In this document: piece after piece, positions 43,807-54,581 of the stretch | Position numbering within the stretch: position 1 is the stretch's first letter | How the letters are laid out: each line of letters begins with the position of its first letter | From: Bradyrhizobium sp. CCGE-LA001 | GTDB taxonomy: Bacteria; Pseudomonadota; Alphaproteobacteria; Rhizobiales; Xanthobacteraceae | Direction of reading: 5' to 3' | DNA length: 64,000 bases | Assembly (NCBI RefSeq): GCF_000296215.2 | Contig: NZ_CP013949.1 | Coordinates: 3,093,501 to 3,157,500 of the forward strand | Translations under genes and position numbers: made by a program | The notes under the pieces: generated by a model | What the model saw: the letters and a program-made list of their open reading frames with translations, nothing else | What the model was told of the DNA's origin: nothing | Database searches by the model: none

Positions 43807-45450
43807 ATGCCGCGAGCCTATATCGGCGTCGACGTGGGGACCACGAGCGCGCGGGCGGGGGTGTTCGACGAGGCCGGAACGCTGCTCGCGATGGCGCGGC
43901 ATCCCATTCGGACGTGGCACGAGGCCGGCGACATCGTCGAGCAGTCGTCCCAGGACATCTGGGAGGCCTGCGCGATATCGGTACGCGCGGCCATGACGGA
44001 ATCCGGCATCGCGCAGGAGAGCGTCGGCGGCATCGGCTTCGATGCCACTTGCTCCCTAGTGGTGCTCGACAAGGCCGGCGAGCCGGTCACCGTCAGTGCC
44101 TCCGGCGATCCGCAGCGCAACGTCATCGTCTGGATGGACCATCGCGCTACCGCCGAGGCGCGGCTGATCAACGAGACCGAAGATGCCGTGCTGCGCTATG
44201 TCGGCGGCTCGATCTCGCCCGAGATGGAGATGCCGAAGCTGTTGTGGCTGAAGCGGCATCTTCGTGGCAGTTTCGACGCTGCCGGTCATTTCTTCGATCT
44301 GGCGGATTACCTGACCTGGCGCGCGACCGGCTCGCTCCAGCGCTCGACCTGCACCGTCACCTGCAAATGGAACTATCTCGCGCATGATGACAGCTGGAGT
44401 GCGCCATTCTTCAAGCGCATCGGGCTGTCGGATTTCGTCAGCGAGGCGTATGCCCGGATCGGCACCGAGATCGTCGCCCCGGGCACGCGGCTCGGTGCGG
44501 GTCTCACTCGCTCGGCAGCGGACGAGCTCGGCCTGTCACCGGCCACGCCGGTCGGCGCCTCCCTGATCGACGCCCATGCCGGCGGCATCGGTGCGATCGG
44601 CGGACGCGACGGATCGGGTGGCGCGGCGGATGCCTGCGATCGGCTTGCCTACATCATGGGAACGTCGGCCTGCATCATGGCGACGACGAAGCAGCCGTGC
44701 TTCGTGCCGGGCGTCTGGGGCCCTTATTATTCCGGCATGGTGCCGGACTTCTGGCTCAATGAGGGCGGCCAGTCGGCCGCGGGCGCCGCAATCGACCATC
44801 TGCTCAAATCGCATCCTGGACATGCCGAGGCGAGTGCGTCGGCGCGCAACGAGGGGCTCGACCTCATCGACTTCCTCGAGCGCCGCATCATCGCGCGCGC
44901 TGGCGATGCCAGCCGCGCCGCGCTGCTCGCCCGTGATGTCCATGTCCTACCTGAATTCATCGGCAACCGCTCGCCCTATGCCGATCCCGATACGCGCGCG
45001 GTGATCACCGGCCTCGATCTCGATACCGACGTCGCATCAATGGAACGTCTCTTCGTCGCAGGCCTGTGCGGGCTAGCCTACGGGCTTGCCGAGGTGATCG
45101 AGGCCTTTGCCGCGCATGGCGTCCGCTCCAGCATCATGATCATGGGCGGCGGCGCGAGCCGCAGCCCCTTGGTGCGGCAGATCATGGCCGATACGACCGG
45201 CCTGACGGTCGCGCTGCCGCAGACTAAAGAGCCGGTGCTGCTGGGCGCCGCGATGCTGGGCGCGGTCGCCGGCGGCGCCTATGCCTCGATCGGCGAGACC
45301 ATGGCGAAAATGTCGGCGCTGGGACGGAAGAGCGAGCCGACCGCGCCCGATATGGCCGCCTTTCACGCCCGCAAGCGCGAGGTCTACAAGCTGCTGCGCG
45401 AGGTCGATCGCGGCAGCCGCGCGGCGATGCGCGAAAGCGCGAGAGGTTGA
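43807..45450 (+). CDS. FGGY-family pentulose (ribulose-type) kinase
   Basis: 547 aa. N-domain YIGVDVGTTSARAGVFDEAG near 5-24, IGFDATCSLVVLD near 78-90, WMDHRATAEA near 109-118, and C-domain IMIMGGGASRSPLVRQIMAD near 441-460 for ATP. Length and WMDHRA fit the D-ribulose/pentulose kinase subgroup rather than xylulokinase or glycerol kinase. It would phosphorylate the ketose made by the neighbouring dehydrogenase. ATG at 43807; an ORF back to 43747 overlaps the end of the dehydrogenase gene. Confidence 0.85.
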   Translation: MPRAYIGVDVGTTSARAGVFDEAGTLLAMARHPIRTWHEAGDIVEQSSQDIWEACAISVRAAMTESGIAQESVGGIGFDATCSLVVLDKAGEPVTVSASGDPQRNVIVWMDHRATAEARLINETEDAVLRYVGGSISPEMEMPKLLWLKRHLRGSFDAAGHFFDLADYLTWRATGSLQRSTCTVTCKWNYLAHDDSWSAPFFKRIGLSDFVSEAYARIGTEIVAPGTRLGAGLTRSAADELGLSPATPVGASLIDAHAGGIGAIGGRDGSGGAADACDRLAYIMGTSACIMATTKQPCFVPGVWGPYYSGMVPDFWLNEGGQSAAGAAIDHLLKSHPGHAEASASARNEGLDLIDFLERRIIARAGDASRAALLARDVHVLPEFIGNRSPYADPDTRAVITGLDLDTDVASMERLFVAGLCGLAYGLAEVIEAFAAHGVRSSIMIMGGGASRSPLVRQIMADTTGLTVALPQTKEPVLLGAAMLGAVAGGAYASIGETMAKMSALGRKSEPTAPDMAAFHARKREVYKLLREVDRGSRAAMRESARG

Positions 45451-45455
45451 AACGA

Positions 45456-46391
45456 ATGCTGATAACGAGCGGCGATGCGCTGATCGACTTCGTGCCGACG
45501 CGAAACGCCGACGGCCGCGACGCGGTGATGCCGGCGGTCGGCGGCTCCTGTCTCAACGTCGCGATCGGCATGGCGCGGCTGGGTGCGCCGACGGGCTTCG
45601 TCGGCGGCATCTCGACCGATCTGTTCGGGCGCATGATCGCGGATCACGCCGCGGCCTCCAAGGTCGACCTCAGTCTCGCTACCCGCGGCGATCATCAGAC
45701 CACGCTCGCCTTCGTCCGCATCGTTGCGGGCGAGTCGCATTATGCCTTCTACGATGCCGAGACCGCGACGCGGGAATGGACCTATCGGCGCGGAACAATT
45801 CCGCTCGGCGGTATCGAGGCGCTGCATGTCGGCTCCACCACGCTGGTCAACGACCGGGGCGCGGCGGAGACGACAGCGCTGATCGCGGATGCGCGGGCAT
45901 CGTCGACGATCTCCTTCGATCCGAACTGTCGCCCCAACCTCGTCAAGGATAAGCCGGCCTATCTCGCGCGCATGGCCGCGTTTGCCGCGATTGCCGATCT
46001 CATCAAGATGTCTGACGTCGATTTTACCTATCTGTTCGGCGACGAGCCATATCAGCAGCGGGCGACTAGGCTGCTCGGGCAGGGCGCGAGCCTCGTCGTC
46101 ATCACCCGCGGCAACGATGGCGCGATGGCCTGGCACGCGGGAGCAGGGCAGATCGAGGTCGCCTCGCCCAAGGTCGAGGTGGCCGACACGATCGGGGCCG
46201 GCGACAGCTTTCAGGCCGCGCTGTTGTACGCCCTGCACAAGCAGGGTCGCATCGCCCGGCAAGCCCTGAAGGACATCGGTGCCGACGAACTCCGTCGCGC
46301 GCTGTCCTTCGCCGCCAATTGCGCCGGCCTCACATGCACTCGTCCGGGCGCCGATCCGCCCTGGAGCTATGAGGTGACTTGGAGCTTGTAG
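45456..46391 (+). CDS. PfkB-family carbohydrate kinase (fructokinase-like)
   Basis: 311 aa. N-terminal SGDALIDFVP near 4-13 and VGGSCLNVAIGMARLG near 28-43 for sugar binding; C-terminal DTIGAGDSFQAALLYAL near 246-262 with catalytic aspartate in GAGD. Likely phosphorylates fructose or another ketohexose from polyol oxidation, complementing the pentulose kinase. ATG at 45456 has GAGAGG about 9 bases upstream; a TTG at 45447 overlapping the kinase stop is possible. Last gene of the polyol set. Confidence 0.85.
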   Translation: MLITSGDALIDFVPTRNADGRDAVMPAVGGSCLNVAIGMARLGAPTGFVGGISTDLFGRMIADHAAASKVDLSLATRGDHQTTLAFVRIVAGESHYAFYDAETATREWTYRRGTIPLGGIEALHVGSTTLVNDRGAAETTALIADARASSTISFDPNCRPNLVKDKPAYLARMAAFAAIADLIKMSDVDFTYLFGDEPYQQRATRLLGQGASLVVITRGNDGAMAWHAGAGQIEVASPKVEVADTIGAGDSFQAALLYALHKQGRIARQALKDIGADELRRALSFAANCAGLTCTRPGADPPWSYEVTWSL

Positions 46392-46398
46392 CGCGGCC

Positions 46399-47292
46399 TC
46401 ACATCCGCGCGACGGCCTTCTCGGCGCATTTCAGGAAGGTCCCGATCAGCGGGCTCTGCGAGTCCCGCCGCCAGCAGACGGCGATGTCGAGGGAGTCGGT
46501 GACGTCACGCAGAGGCCTGAACACGACGCCGCGTGGTGCGCCGAGCTGCGCGCAGGCCGGCAGGATGGCGAGGCCCTCGCCGGCCAGAACCAGGCTCATC
46601 GCCGAATGCACGGTCTCCACCCTGCTGGCGATCGGCATCACGACCTGGTGCCGACGCAACAAGGGGACGACTGCGGAGGAGGCGGGCCCATGGTCCGGAT
46701 GCGGGAGCGCGATCAGTGGACGGCCCTGCAGCCGGGCCATTGGCACGGAGCTCAGACGGGCGAGTGGGGAGCGGATCGGTATGGCCAGCATGAAAGGCTG
46801 CGAACCGATCCGTGCCACCTGGATTTCGGGATGGTTGATTGCGGGCATGCACAGCGCGACCGTGACGCTGCGATCGAGCACCCGAGCCTCCCGCGTCGAG
46901 GCGCTGAGCTCGGCGAAGCCGAGGTCGACGCCGGGAACCGCGCGGCGCAGCTCGGGGATCAGCCGCGGCAGCATCGCATTCGCCAGCACGAACATGTAAC
47001 CCACCGATAGCCGGCCGCGCCGCCCCGAAGCAACGGCGCGCGCGGCCTCGGCGCCGTCGGCCGCAAGGGCGAGCGCTTCGCTTGCGCGCGCCAACAGCGC
47101 CTGACCCGCCTCCGTCAGATCGATGCCGCGAGTCCCGCGGAGGAAGAGCGGCGCGCCGATCTCTGCTTCGAGCTTGCGGATCTGAACCGAAAGCGGCGGC
47201 TGCGCCATCCGGAGCCGCTCGGCGGCTTTGCCGATGCTGCGCGCCTCGGCGACGGCGACGAAATAGCGGAGCCGGCGAAGATCCATTGGCAT
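46399..47292 (-). CDS. LysR family transcriptional regulator
   Basis: 297 aa. Winged helix-turn-helix at 3-62 (DLRRLRYFVAVAEARSIGKAAERLRMAQPPLSVQIRKLEAEIG), then a type 2 periplasmic-like effector domain. It diverges from the amidase, 121 bases away; a partial palindrome CCAA-7-TTGG (47316-47330) there is a weak candidate site. It ends 7 bases from the end of the convergent PfkB-kinase gene. MPMDLRR at 47292 and MDLRR at 47286 are both possible starts; the open frame to 47688 runs through the amidase gene and is not coding. Confidence 0.88.
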   Translation of the reverse strand: MPMDLRRLRYFVAVAEARSIGKAAERLRMAQPPLSVQIRKLEAEIGAPLFLRGTRGIDLTEAGQALLARASEALALAADGAEAARAVASGRRGRLSVGYMFVLANAMLPRLIPELRRAVPGVDLGFAELSASTREARVLDRSVTVALCMPAINHPEIQVARIGSQPFMLAIPIRSPLARLSSVPMARLQGRPLIALPHPDHGPASSAVVPLLRRHQVVMPIASRVETVHSAMSLVLAGEGLAILPACAQLGAPRGVVFRPLRDVTDSLDIAVCWRRDSQSPLIGTFLKCAEKAVARM

Positions 47293-47413
47293 ACCGTGAA
47301 TGTATGGGTTAGCGCCCAAAATCGTATTGGACGGGAGGGTAACAGAACTGTCATTCTCGCTGCCGATGCAATGCTTGGGCCACCGACGGCCTCCCCTCGG
47401 AGCGCGATTGACG

Positions 47414-48835
47414 ATGAACGGCGATCCCTGTCTCTTGTCCGCAACCGAGCTGCGCGGCCTCATCGCCGGAAAGCGGATTTCGCCAGTCGAGATCGTTCGT
47501 GCCGTGCTCGCGCGGGCGGAGGCACTCCAGCCCGAGCTGAACTGCTTTATCACGCTGTGCGGTGACGAGGCGATCGCGGCGGCGCGCGAAGCCGAGCGCA
47601 AAATGATGGCCGGCGAGCCGCTCGGCCTGCTGCACGGCATCCCCGTCACCGTCAAGGACATCGTCAACACAAAGGGCGTCAAGACCACTTTCGGCGCGGT
47701 TCCCTACAAGGACAATGTGCCGAACGAGGATACCGTGGCGGTGGCGCGGCTGCGCAGCGAGGGCGCGATCCTGATCGGCAAGACCACGACGCCGGAGTTC
47801 GGCAGCAAGTGCCTGACGGACTCGCCCTTGTTCGGCCGCACCCGCAACGCGTGGAGTGCGGAACGTTCCTCCGGCGGCTCCAGCGGCGGTGCGGCGGTGG
47901 CCGTTGCGAGCGGCATCGCGCCGCTTGCGATCGCGACCGACGGCGGCGGCTCCACGCGAATTCCCGCCGCCTGCAACGGCGTGGTGGGCTTGAAGCAGAG
48001 CAACGGCGTGATCCCGCACAGCCAGGCGATGGACGCGTTCGGCAACCAGACCTATGTCACCCCGACCACGCGCACCGTCGCCGACACCGCGCTGATGATC
48101 CAGGCGATGGCCGGCGAGGATGCCTGCGATCCCTGGTCCATTGGCGTCCCCGTGCCCGACTTCATCGGCACCGCCGCCCCGCGCGGCGATCTGCGCGGGC
48201 AGAAGATCCTGCACTGCCTGACGCCGCCCGGTCGTCCGGTGTCGGCGGATGTCGCTGCCAGCTTCAAGGCGAGCCTCGACCTTCTGGCGGGGCTCGGCGC
48301 CGAGCTCGAGGAATTCTCCGGCGACGGCTTTGACATCGAGCCGATCTGGCGCGCCATCAACCACACCGTCTGGCGCACGCGCTTTGCGAAGCTCGCGACC
48401 GAGCACAGGGACGAGCTGAGCGAGGCATTTCTCAAGCAGCTTGCGCTCGCGACCGAGGTCAGCGGCATCGACTATCAGGAGGCGATGTTCGCGCGCACCG
48501 CGCTGTTCCGCCGGGTGCAATCGCTGCTTGCGCGCGGGCACCTGCTGGCGATGCCGACCCTGACCCGCACCGCGCTGCCGATCGAGCAGGATTTGTTCGG
48601 CCGAATCGAGATCGACGGCGAGCATTTCGACAGCGTCCGGCCGCATTGGTTCCCCTGGACCATGCCGTTCAATATGACCGGCCATCCCGCCGTCAGCCTG
48701 CCCTGCGGCTTCGGCCGCGATGGCCTGCCGATCGGGCTGCAGCTCGTCGGCCGTTTCCGCGGCGACGCCGAATTGCTGCGCGTGAGCGCGCTGTTCGAGG
48801 CGTCGAGTGACCTTCTGTCCCGTCGGCCGGCTTGA
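47414..48835 (+). CDS. Amidase (amidase signature family)
   Basis: 473 aa serine hydrolase cleaving amide bonds. Ser-cisSer-Lys triad: K81 (VTVKDI), S156 (GGSSGGAA) and S180 (TDGGGSTRIP). ATG at 47414 gives a normal start; the frame is open to 47300 but overlaps the divergent promoter. It precedes a dipeptide-type importer by 84 bases, so it may hydrolyse an imported amide or peptide, or a nitrogen compound controlled by the divergent LysR. Specific substrate unknown. Confidence 0.88.
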   Translation: MNGDPCLLSATELRGLIAGKRISPVEIVRAVLARAEALQPELNCFITLCGDEAIAAAREAERKMMAGEPLGLLHGIPVTVKDIVNTKGVKTTFGAVPYKDNVPNEDTVAVARLRSEGAILIGKTTTPEFGSKCLTDSPLFGRTRNAWSAERSSGGSSGGAAVAVASGIAPLAIATDGGGSTRIPAACNGVVGLKQSNGVIPHSQAMDAFGNQTYVTPTTRTVADTALMIQAMAGEDACDPWSIGVPVPDFIGTAAPRGDLRGQKILHCLTPPGRPVSADVAASFKASLDLLAGLGAELEEFSGDGFDIEPIWRAINHTVWRTRFAKLATEHRDELSEAFLKQLALATEVSGIDYQEAMFARTALFRRVQSLLARGHLLAMPTLTRTALPIEQDLFGRIEIDGEHFDSVRPHWFPWTMPFNMTGHPAVSLPCGFGRDGLPIGLQLVGRFRGDAELLRVSALFEASSDLLSRRPA

Positions 48836-48919
48836 GGAGACGGACATGCTGCAAAGAGCTTGCCTCCGCCGTCCAGACATGTTGATCGTGCCGCGGGTGA
48901 GCCCTGAAGCCGAGCACGC

Positions 48920-49870
48920 ATGAGCGTCTTTGTCCTCCGACGTCTGTTGACCTTGCTGGCGACGCTGGTCGGTGCATCGCTGATCATCTTCCTGGTGCTC
49001 GATGCGCTCCCCGGCAACGCCGCGCAGATGCTGATGGGCGCCGACGCCTCGCCGGACGCGGTCCGCGCGCTCACCGTCAAGCTCGGCCTCGACCAACCGC
49101 TGGCGGTTCGCTACCTGCAATGGATCAAGGGACTGCTGTCCGGCGACCTCGGCAACTCCTATGTCTACGGCACGCCGGTCGCGAGCCTGATCGCAGAGCG
49201 GCTGGTGCTGACCGTTCCGCTCGCGATCATGGCCATGACCGTCACGGTGACGCTGGCGCTCTCCGCCGGCATCTACACTGCCGCCAACCACAACAAGCTC
49301 GGCGATGTCGGCGTGATGTCGCTGACTCAGGTCGGCATCGCGCTGCCGAACTTCTGGTTCGCGATCCTCCTGGTGCTGCTGTTCTCGGTGCGGCTGCAAT
49401 GGCTCTCGGCGGGCGGCTTTGCCGGCTGGGAGGACGGCATCTGGCTGGGCGTCAAGTCACTGCTGCTGCCGGCAATCTCGCTCGCGGTGGTGCAGGCTGC
49501 GATCCTCGCGCGCGTCACGCGCTCAGCCGTGCTGGAGGTGCTGCGCGAGGACTTCGTCCGCACCGCGCGCGCAAAAGGGCTCGGCAAGCGCGAGGTGCTG
49601 TGGCGCCACGTGCTGCGCAACGCCATGATCCCCGTGATGACGGTGATGGGGCTGCAATTCGCCAATCTGCTCGCCGGCACCATCGTGATCGAGAACGTGT
49701 TCTACCTGCCGGGCCTCGGGCGGCTGATCTTCCAGTCGATCGCCAACCGCGACCTGATCGTGGTGCGCAACTGCGTGATGCTGCTGGCGACCATGGTGGT
49801 CATCGTCAATTTCGTCGTCGACGTGCTCTACGCCTTCATCGATCCCCGCATCAAGGTCCACGATCTGTGA
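48920..49870 (+). CDS. Dipeptide/oligopeptide-type ABC transporter permease (DppB-like)
   Basis: 316 aa. N-terminal helix LLTLLATLVGASLIIFLVLDALPGN near 9-33 with the LPGN loop, and the coupling loop VLREDFVRTARAKGLGKREVLWRHVLRNAMIP near 209-240. Six helices. First transport gene after the amidase; ends overlapping the next permease (GTGA). Confidence 0.9.
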   Translation: MSVFVLRRLLTLLATLVGASLIIFLVLDALPGNAAQMLMGADASPDAVRALTVKLGLDQPLAVRYLQWIKGLLSGDLGNSYVYGTPVASLIAERLVLTVPLAIMAMTVTVTLALSAGIYTAANHNKLGDVGVMSLTQVGIALPNFWFAILLVLLFSVRLQWLSAGGFAGWEDGIWLGVKSLLLPAISLAVVQAAILARVTRSAVLEVLREDFVRTARAKGLGKREVLWRHVLRNAMIPVMTVMGLQFANLLAGTIVIENVFYLPGLGRLIFQSIANRDLIVVRNCVMLLATMVVIVNFVVDVLYAFIDPRIKVHDL

Positions 49871-50754
49871 GCGCGCCCATGACCATCGACGCGCCGCTCG
49901 CGACGCGGCCGCTGCCGGGCCGAACGTTCTGGCGTCGCGCGCTGCGCCATCGAAGCTTCGTGCTCGGCGCCACGCTGAGCCTGCTGGTGCTCGCCTCGGC
50001 GCTGCTGTCGCTGGTGTGGACGCCCTGGTCGCCCTATGAGATCGACATTGCCTCGAAGCTGCGGCCGCCGTCGGCCGCACACTGGCTCGGCACCGATTCC
50101 TTCGGCCGCGACATCGTCTCGCTGCTGCTCGCCGGCGCGCGTTCGACCATCATGGTCGGCATCATCGCGGTGAGCATCGGCCTCACCTTCGGCGTCTGCC
50201 TCGGTCTGATCGCCTCGGCGAGGCGCGGCTGGACCGAAGAGATCATCATGCGCTTCGCCGATTTCAGCTTCGCCTTTCCGGCCGTGCTGTCGGCGATCAT
50301 GCTCGCCGCGGTGGCCGGGCCGGGCATGGTGACCTCGATCGTCGCGATCGGGATCTTCCAGATCCCGACCTTGACCCGGCTGACGCGCGGTTCGGCCAAC
50401 GCGATCTGGGCACGCGAATTCGTGCTGGCCGCGCGCGCGGCGGGCAAGGGGCGCTTCCGCATCACGATCGAGCATGTGCTACCGAATATCCTGTCGATCC
50501 TGATCGTGCAGGTCACCATCCAGTTCGCGCTCGCCATTCTCGCCGAAGCCGCGCTGTCCTATCTCGGTCTCGGTACGCAGCCGCCGCAGCCGTCCTGGGG
50601 ACGGATGCTGAACGATGCGCAGACACTGCTGTTCCAGTCGCCGATGCTCGCAGTCTATCCGGGTGTCGCAATCGCCATTGCCGTGCTCGGCCTCAATCTC
50701 CTTGGTGACGGATTGCGCGACCTGCTAGATCCCAGACTGGCGCGGGAGCGGTGA
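49867..50754 (+). CDS. Dipeptide/oligopeptide-type ABC transporter permease (DppC-like)
   Basis: 295 aa from GTG at 49867; ATG at 49879 is an equally possible start. N-terminal helix FVLGATLSLLVLASALLSLVW, then HWLGTDSFGRDIVSLLLAGARSTIMVG near 70-96, typical of DppC, and the loop FVLAARAAGKGRFRITIEHVLPN near 184-206. The frame from 49120 runs inside DppB. Overlaps the first ATPase region by GTGA. Confidence 0.88.
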   Translation: MSAPMTIDAPLATRPLPGRTFWRRALRHRSFVLGATLSLLVLASALLSLVWTPWSPYEIDIASKLRPPSAAHWLGTDSFGRDIVSLLLAGARSTIMVGIIAVSIGLTFGVCLGLIASARRGWTEEIIMRFADFSFAFPAVLSAIMLAAVAGPGMVTSIVAIGIFQIPTLTRLTRGSANAIWAREFVLAARAAGKGRFRITIEHVLPNILSILIVQVTIQFALAILAEAALSYLGLGTQPPQPSWGRMLNDAQTLLFQSPMLAVYPGVAIAIAVLGLNLLGDGLRDLLDPRLARER

Positions 50755-50756
50755 AG

Positions 50757-51766
50757 ATGGCCCATTCCGCAACGGCGCCGCTGATCGAAGTCGCCAATCT
50801 GGGCGTCCGCCTCAACACCAGCCGCGGGCCCGCGCAGGCCGTGCGCGGCGTCAGCTTCGCGCTCAAGCGCGGCGAGACGCTCGGTCTCGTCGGCGAATCC
50901 GGTTGCGGCAAGTCAGTGACGGCCTTGTCGCTGATGGGCCTGCTGCCTGATAGTGCGGTCGTCAGCGGCAGCATCAAGCTGGATGGCGACGAGCTCGTCG
51001 GGCTCTCCGATGCCGATTATTGCCGCCTGCGAGGCAACCGCATCAGCATGATCTTCCAGGAGCCGATGACCGCGCTCAACCCGATGCACACGATCGGCAA
51101 CCAGGTCGCCGAGCCGCTGCGGCGTCACAAGAAATATTCGGCCTCGCAGGCGCGGCGCGAGACCATCGCCTTGCTCGACCGCGTCGGACTGCCCGATCCG
51201 GCGCGGCGGGTCGATGCCTATCCGCACCAGTTTTCCGGCGGCCAGCGCCAGCGCATCACCATCGCGATGGCGCTCGCCTGCGAGCCGGATCTGTTGATCG
51301 CGGACGAGCCGACCACCGCGCTGGACGTCACCATTCAGGGCCAGATCCTCGACCTCATCGCCGATCTCGTCGAGGAGCGCGGCATGTCGATGATCCTGAT
51401 CTCGCACGATCTGGGCGTCATCGCCGAGAACGTGCAGCGCATGATGGTGATGTATGGCGGCACCGTCGTCGAAAGCGGGCCGACCGACGAGGTGTTCCGC
51501 CGCATGGGCCATCCCTATACGCAGGGCCTGTTCCGCGCCCGGCCCAAGCTCGGCGCGCGCAAGGGGACGCGGCTGAAGACGATCTCGGGCACGGTGCCGG
51601 AGCTGGCCGATCTGCCGACCGGCTGCACCTTCTCCGATCGCTGTCCGCTCGTGATCGACCAGTGCCGCGCCGCGCTGCCGCCGATGGTGGATGTCGGCCC
51701 CGGCCACTTCGTTCGCTGCATCAGAACGGACGTGTCGATGGCCGAACGCGTCGGAGCGCTGACCGC

Positions 51767-51770
<4 letters not shown>
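50757..51770 (+). CDS. Dipeptide/oligopeptide-type ABC transporter ATP-binding protein (DppD-like)
   Basis: 337 aa. Walker A GESGCGKSV near 43-51, signature FSGGQRQRITIAMALACEP, Walker B LLIADEPTTALDV. C-terminal oligopeptide-transport extension with the iron-sulfur-type cysteines in GCTFSDRCPLVIDQCRAALP near 289-308. ATG at 50757 has GGAG 8 bases upstream; GTG at 50751 has it too close. Overlaps the next gene by ATGA. Confidence 0.9.
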
Positions 51771-52777
<1,007 letters not shown>

Positions 52778-52832
52778 TGTCTGGGGCAGGATTGGCGTAG
52801 GCTAGAGATCAGAGATGGCCGGGGAGTTGCGC

Positions 52833-54329
52833 ATGTTCAGGAAATTATCGATCGTCGCCTTTGCTGCCGCGCTGGTCGCGGCGCCTCTGCCGGTGCTGGC
52901 GCAGAGCAAGAAGGACAGCGTCGTGATGGCGATGGCGCTGGAGCCGCCGGGGCTCGATCCGACCAATGCCGCCGCTGCCGCGATCGCCGAGGTCACGCTC
53001 TACAACATCTACGAGACGCTGACCAAGATCAACGAGGATGGCTCGGTCTCGCCGCTGCTGGCCGAGAGCTGGACCGCCTCGCCCGATTTGAAGACCTACA
53101 CGTTCAAGCTGCGCAAGGGCGTCAAATTCCACAATGGCGAAGCGTTCAACTCAGCCGCGGTGAAGTTCTCGTTCGAGCGTAACGCCGCGCCGACCAGCAC
53201 CAACAAGGACAAGAGCCTGTATCAGGCCTTCGAGAAGGTCGAGGCGCCCGACGCTGACACCATCGTGATCACGATGAAATATGGCGAGCCGAACCTGCCG
53301 TTCCTGCTCGGGCAGGCGGGCGGCTCGATCGTCGAGCCGAAGAGCGCGGCGACGAACATCACGCAGCCGGTCGGCACCGGGCCTTATCTGCTCGGCGCCT
53401 GGGCCAAGGGCTCGTCGATCACGCTGACCAAATGGGCCGACTACCGCAACGCCGCCGCGATCAAGCTTGCGAAGGTGACAATCCGCTTCATCTCCGACCC
53501 GGCAGCACAGACCGCCGCGCTACTCTCCGGTGACGTCGATGCGTTCCCGCGCGTCTCGGCCCAGCGCACCATCGCGCAGTTCAAGGCCGATCCGCGCTTC
53601 AACGTCCAGGTCGGCGGCTCCCGCGCCAAGACCATCGTTGCGATCAACCATCGCAAGAAGCCGCTGGACGACGTCCGTGTCCGCCGCGCCATCCTTGCCG
53701 CTATCGACCGCAAGGCGATGATCGACGGCGCCGTCGACGGGTTCGGCACGCCGATCGGCAGCTTCTACGTGCCGGGCGCGCTCGGCTATGTCGACACCAC
53801 CGGCATCAACCCCTACGATCCCGAGAAGGCCAAGAAGCTGCTTGCGGAGGCCGGCGTCACCACGCCGCTCGAATTGTCGCTGAAGCTGCCGCCGCCGTCC
53901 TATGCGCGGCAGGGCGGCGAGATCGCCGCGGCCCAGCTCGCCAAGGTCGGCATCGTCGCCAAGATCGAGAACGTCGAATGGGCGCAGTGGCTCTCGCAAG
54001 TGTTCGCCGGCAATGGTCCGCACAACTTCGACCTCACCATCATCAGCCATGTCGAGCCGTTCGATCTCGTCAAGATCACCGAGCCGGACTACTATCTCGG
54101 CTACAACAACGCGGCGTTCAACGCACTCTACAAGGAGATCGTGTCGACGCCTGACGAGGCCGCCCGCGCCAAGCTGCTCGGCGACGCCCAGCGCATGCTC
54201 GCGACCGACGCCGTCTCTGCCTACCTCTATCAGCCGCAGCTCATCACCATCACCAACAAGAAGCTGAAGGGCGTCTGGAAGGACGTGCCGCAATACGAGA
54301 ACGATTTCTCGACCTGGTACTGGGAGTAG
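52833..54329 (+). CDS. Dipeptide/oligopeptide-type ABC transporter substrate-binding protein
   Basis: 498 aa periplasmic receptor (SBP_bac_5). Signal peptide about 1-21 (LSIVAFAAALVAAPLPVLAQ); mature part VVMAMALEPPGLDPTNAAAA, AESWTASPDLKTYTFKLRKGVKFHNGEAFN. The ATG at 52833 has GGGGAG 7 bases upstream, which decides it over an in-frame ATG at 52815. Unusually it is the last, not first, gene of the importer operon. A perfect hairpin follows at 54350. Ligand unknown; peptide, nickel or glutathione types are possible. Confidence 0.9.
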   Translation: MFRKLSIVAFAAALVAAPLPVLAQSKKDSVVMAMALEPPGLDPTNAAAAAIAEVTLYNIYETLTKINEDGSVSPLLAESWTASPDLKTYTFKLRKGVKFHNGEAFNSAAVKFSFERNAAPTSTNKDKSLYQAFEKVEAPDADTIVITMKYGEPNLPFLLGQAGGSIVEPKSAATNITQPVGTGPYLLGAWAKGSSITLTKWADYRNAAAIKLAKVTIRFISDPAAQTAALLSGDVDAFPRVSAQRTIAQFKADPRFNVQVGGSRAKTIVAINHRKKPLDDVRVRRAILAAIDRKAMIDGAVDGFGTPIGSFYVPGALGYVDTTGINPYDPEKAKKLLAEAGVTTPLELSLKLPPPSYARQGGEIAAAQLAKVGIVAKIENVEWAQWLSQVFAGNGPHNFDLTIISHVEPFDLVKITEPDYYLGYNNAAFNALYKEIVSTPDEAARAKLLGDAQRMLATDAVSAYLYQPQLITITNKKLKGVWKDVPQYENDFSTWYWE

Positions 54330-54349
54330 GGACGCGGCGGTTGCTGTGT

Positions 54350-54369
54350 CCTCTCCGCTCGCGGAGAGG
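54350..54369 (+). terminator. Hairpin at the end of the peptide-importer operon
   Basis: CCTCTCCGC-TC-GCGGAGAGG is a perfect inverted repeat 21 bases after the receptor stop. No T-run follows. It is the only obvious transcript-end structure; the remaining bases to 54581 contain no gene I can support. Confidence 0.5.
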
Positions 54370-54581
54370 GCAGCTCCAAAACAGAAGTGAAAAAACAACC
54401 CCATGCACAGTAGGCGGAGCTAGTCATTTCAATGGCTTGCGCAGGGCGCGCTTTGGGCTTGCGCGGCACGCGCTTGTGGGCTCGCGTGGCGGAGCCGAAG
54501 CGTTGACCCGTCGGGCAAAACACTGGCAGGATAGCATCATCGCGGCTTCATCGTCCGGGACGCCGTCAGGCGAGGCACGCC

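Noticed and set aside
47293..47413. Strong LysR operator between the LysR gene and the amidase
   Set aside because: Only a partial CCAA-7-TTGG palindrome is present, far weaker than the two other LysR sites, so it is mentioned only within the gene entry.
46399..47688. 429 aa version of the LysR gene
   Set aside because: The extra N-terminal 130 residues lie on the opposite strand of the amidase gene; the LysR helix-turn-helix starts at MPMDLRR (47292).
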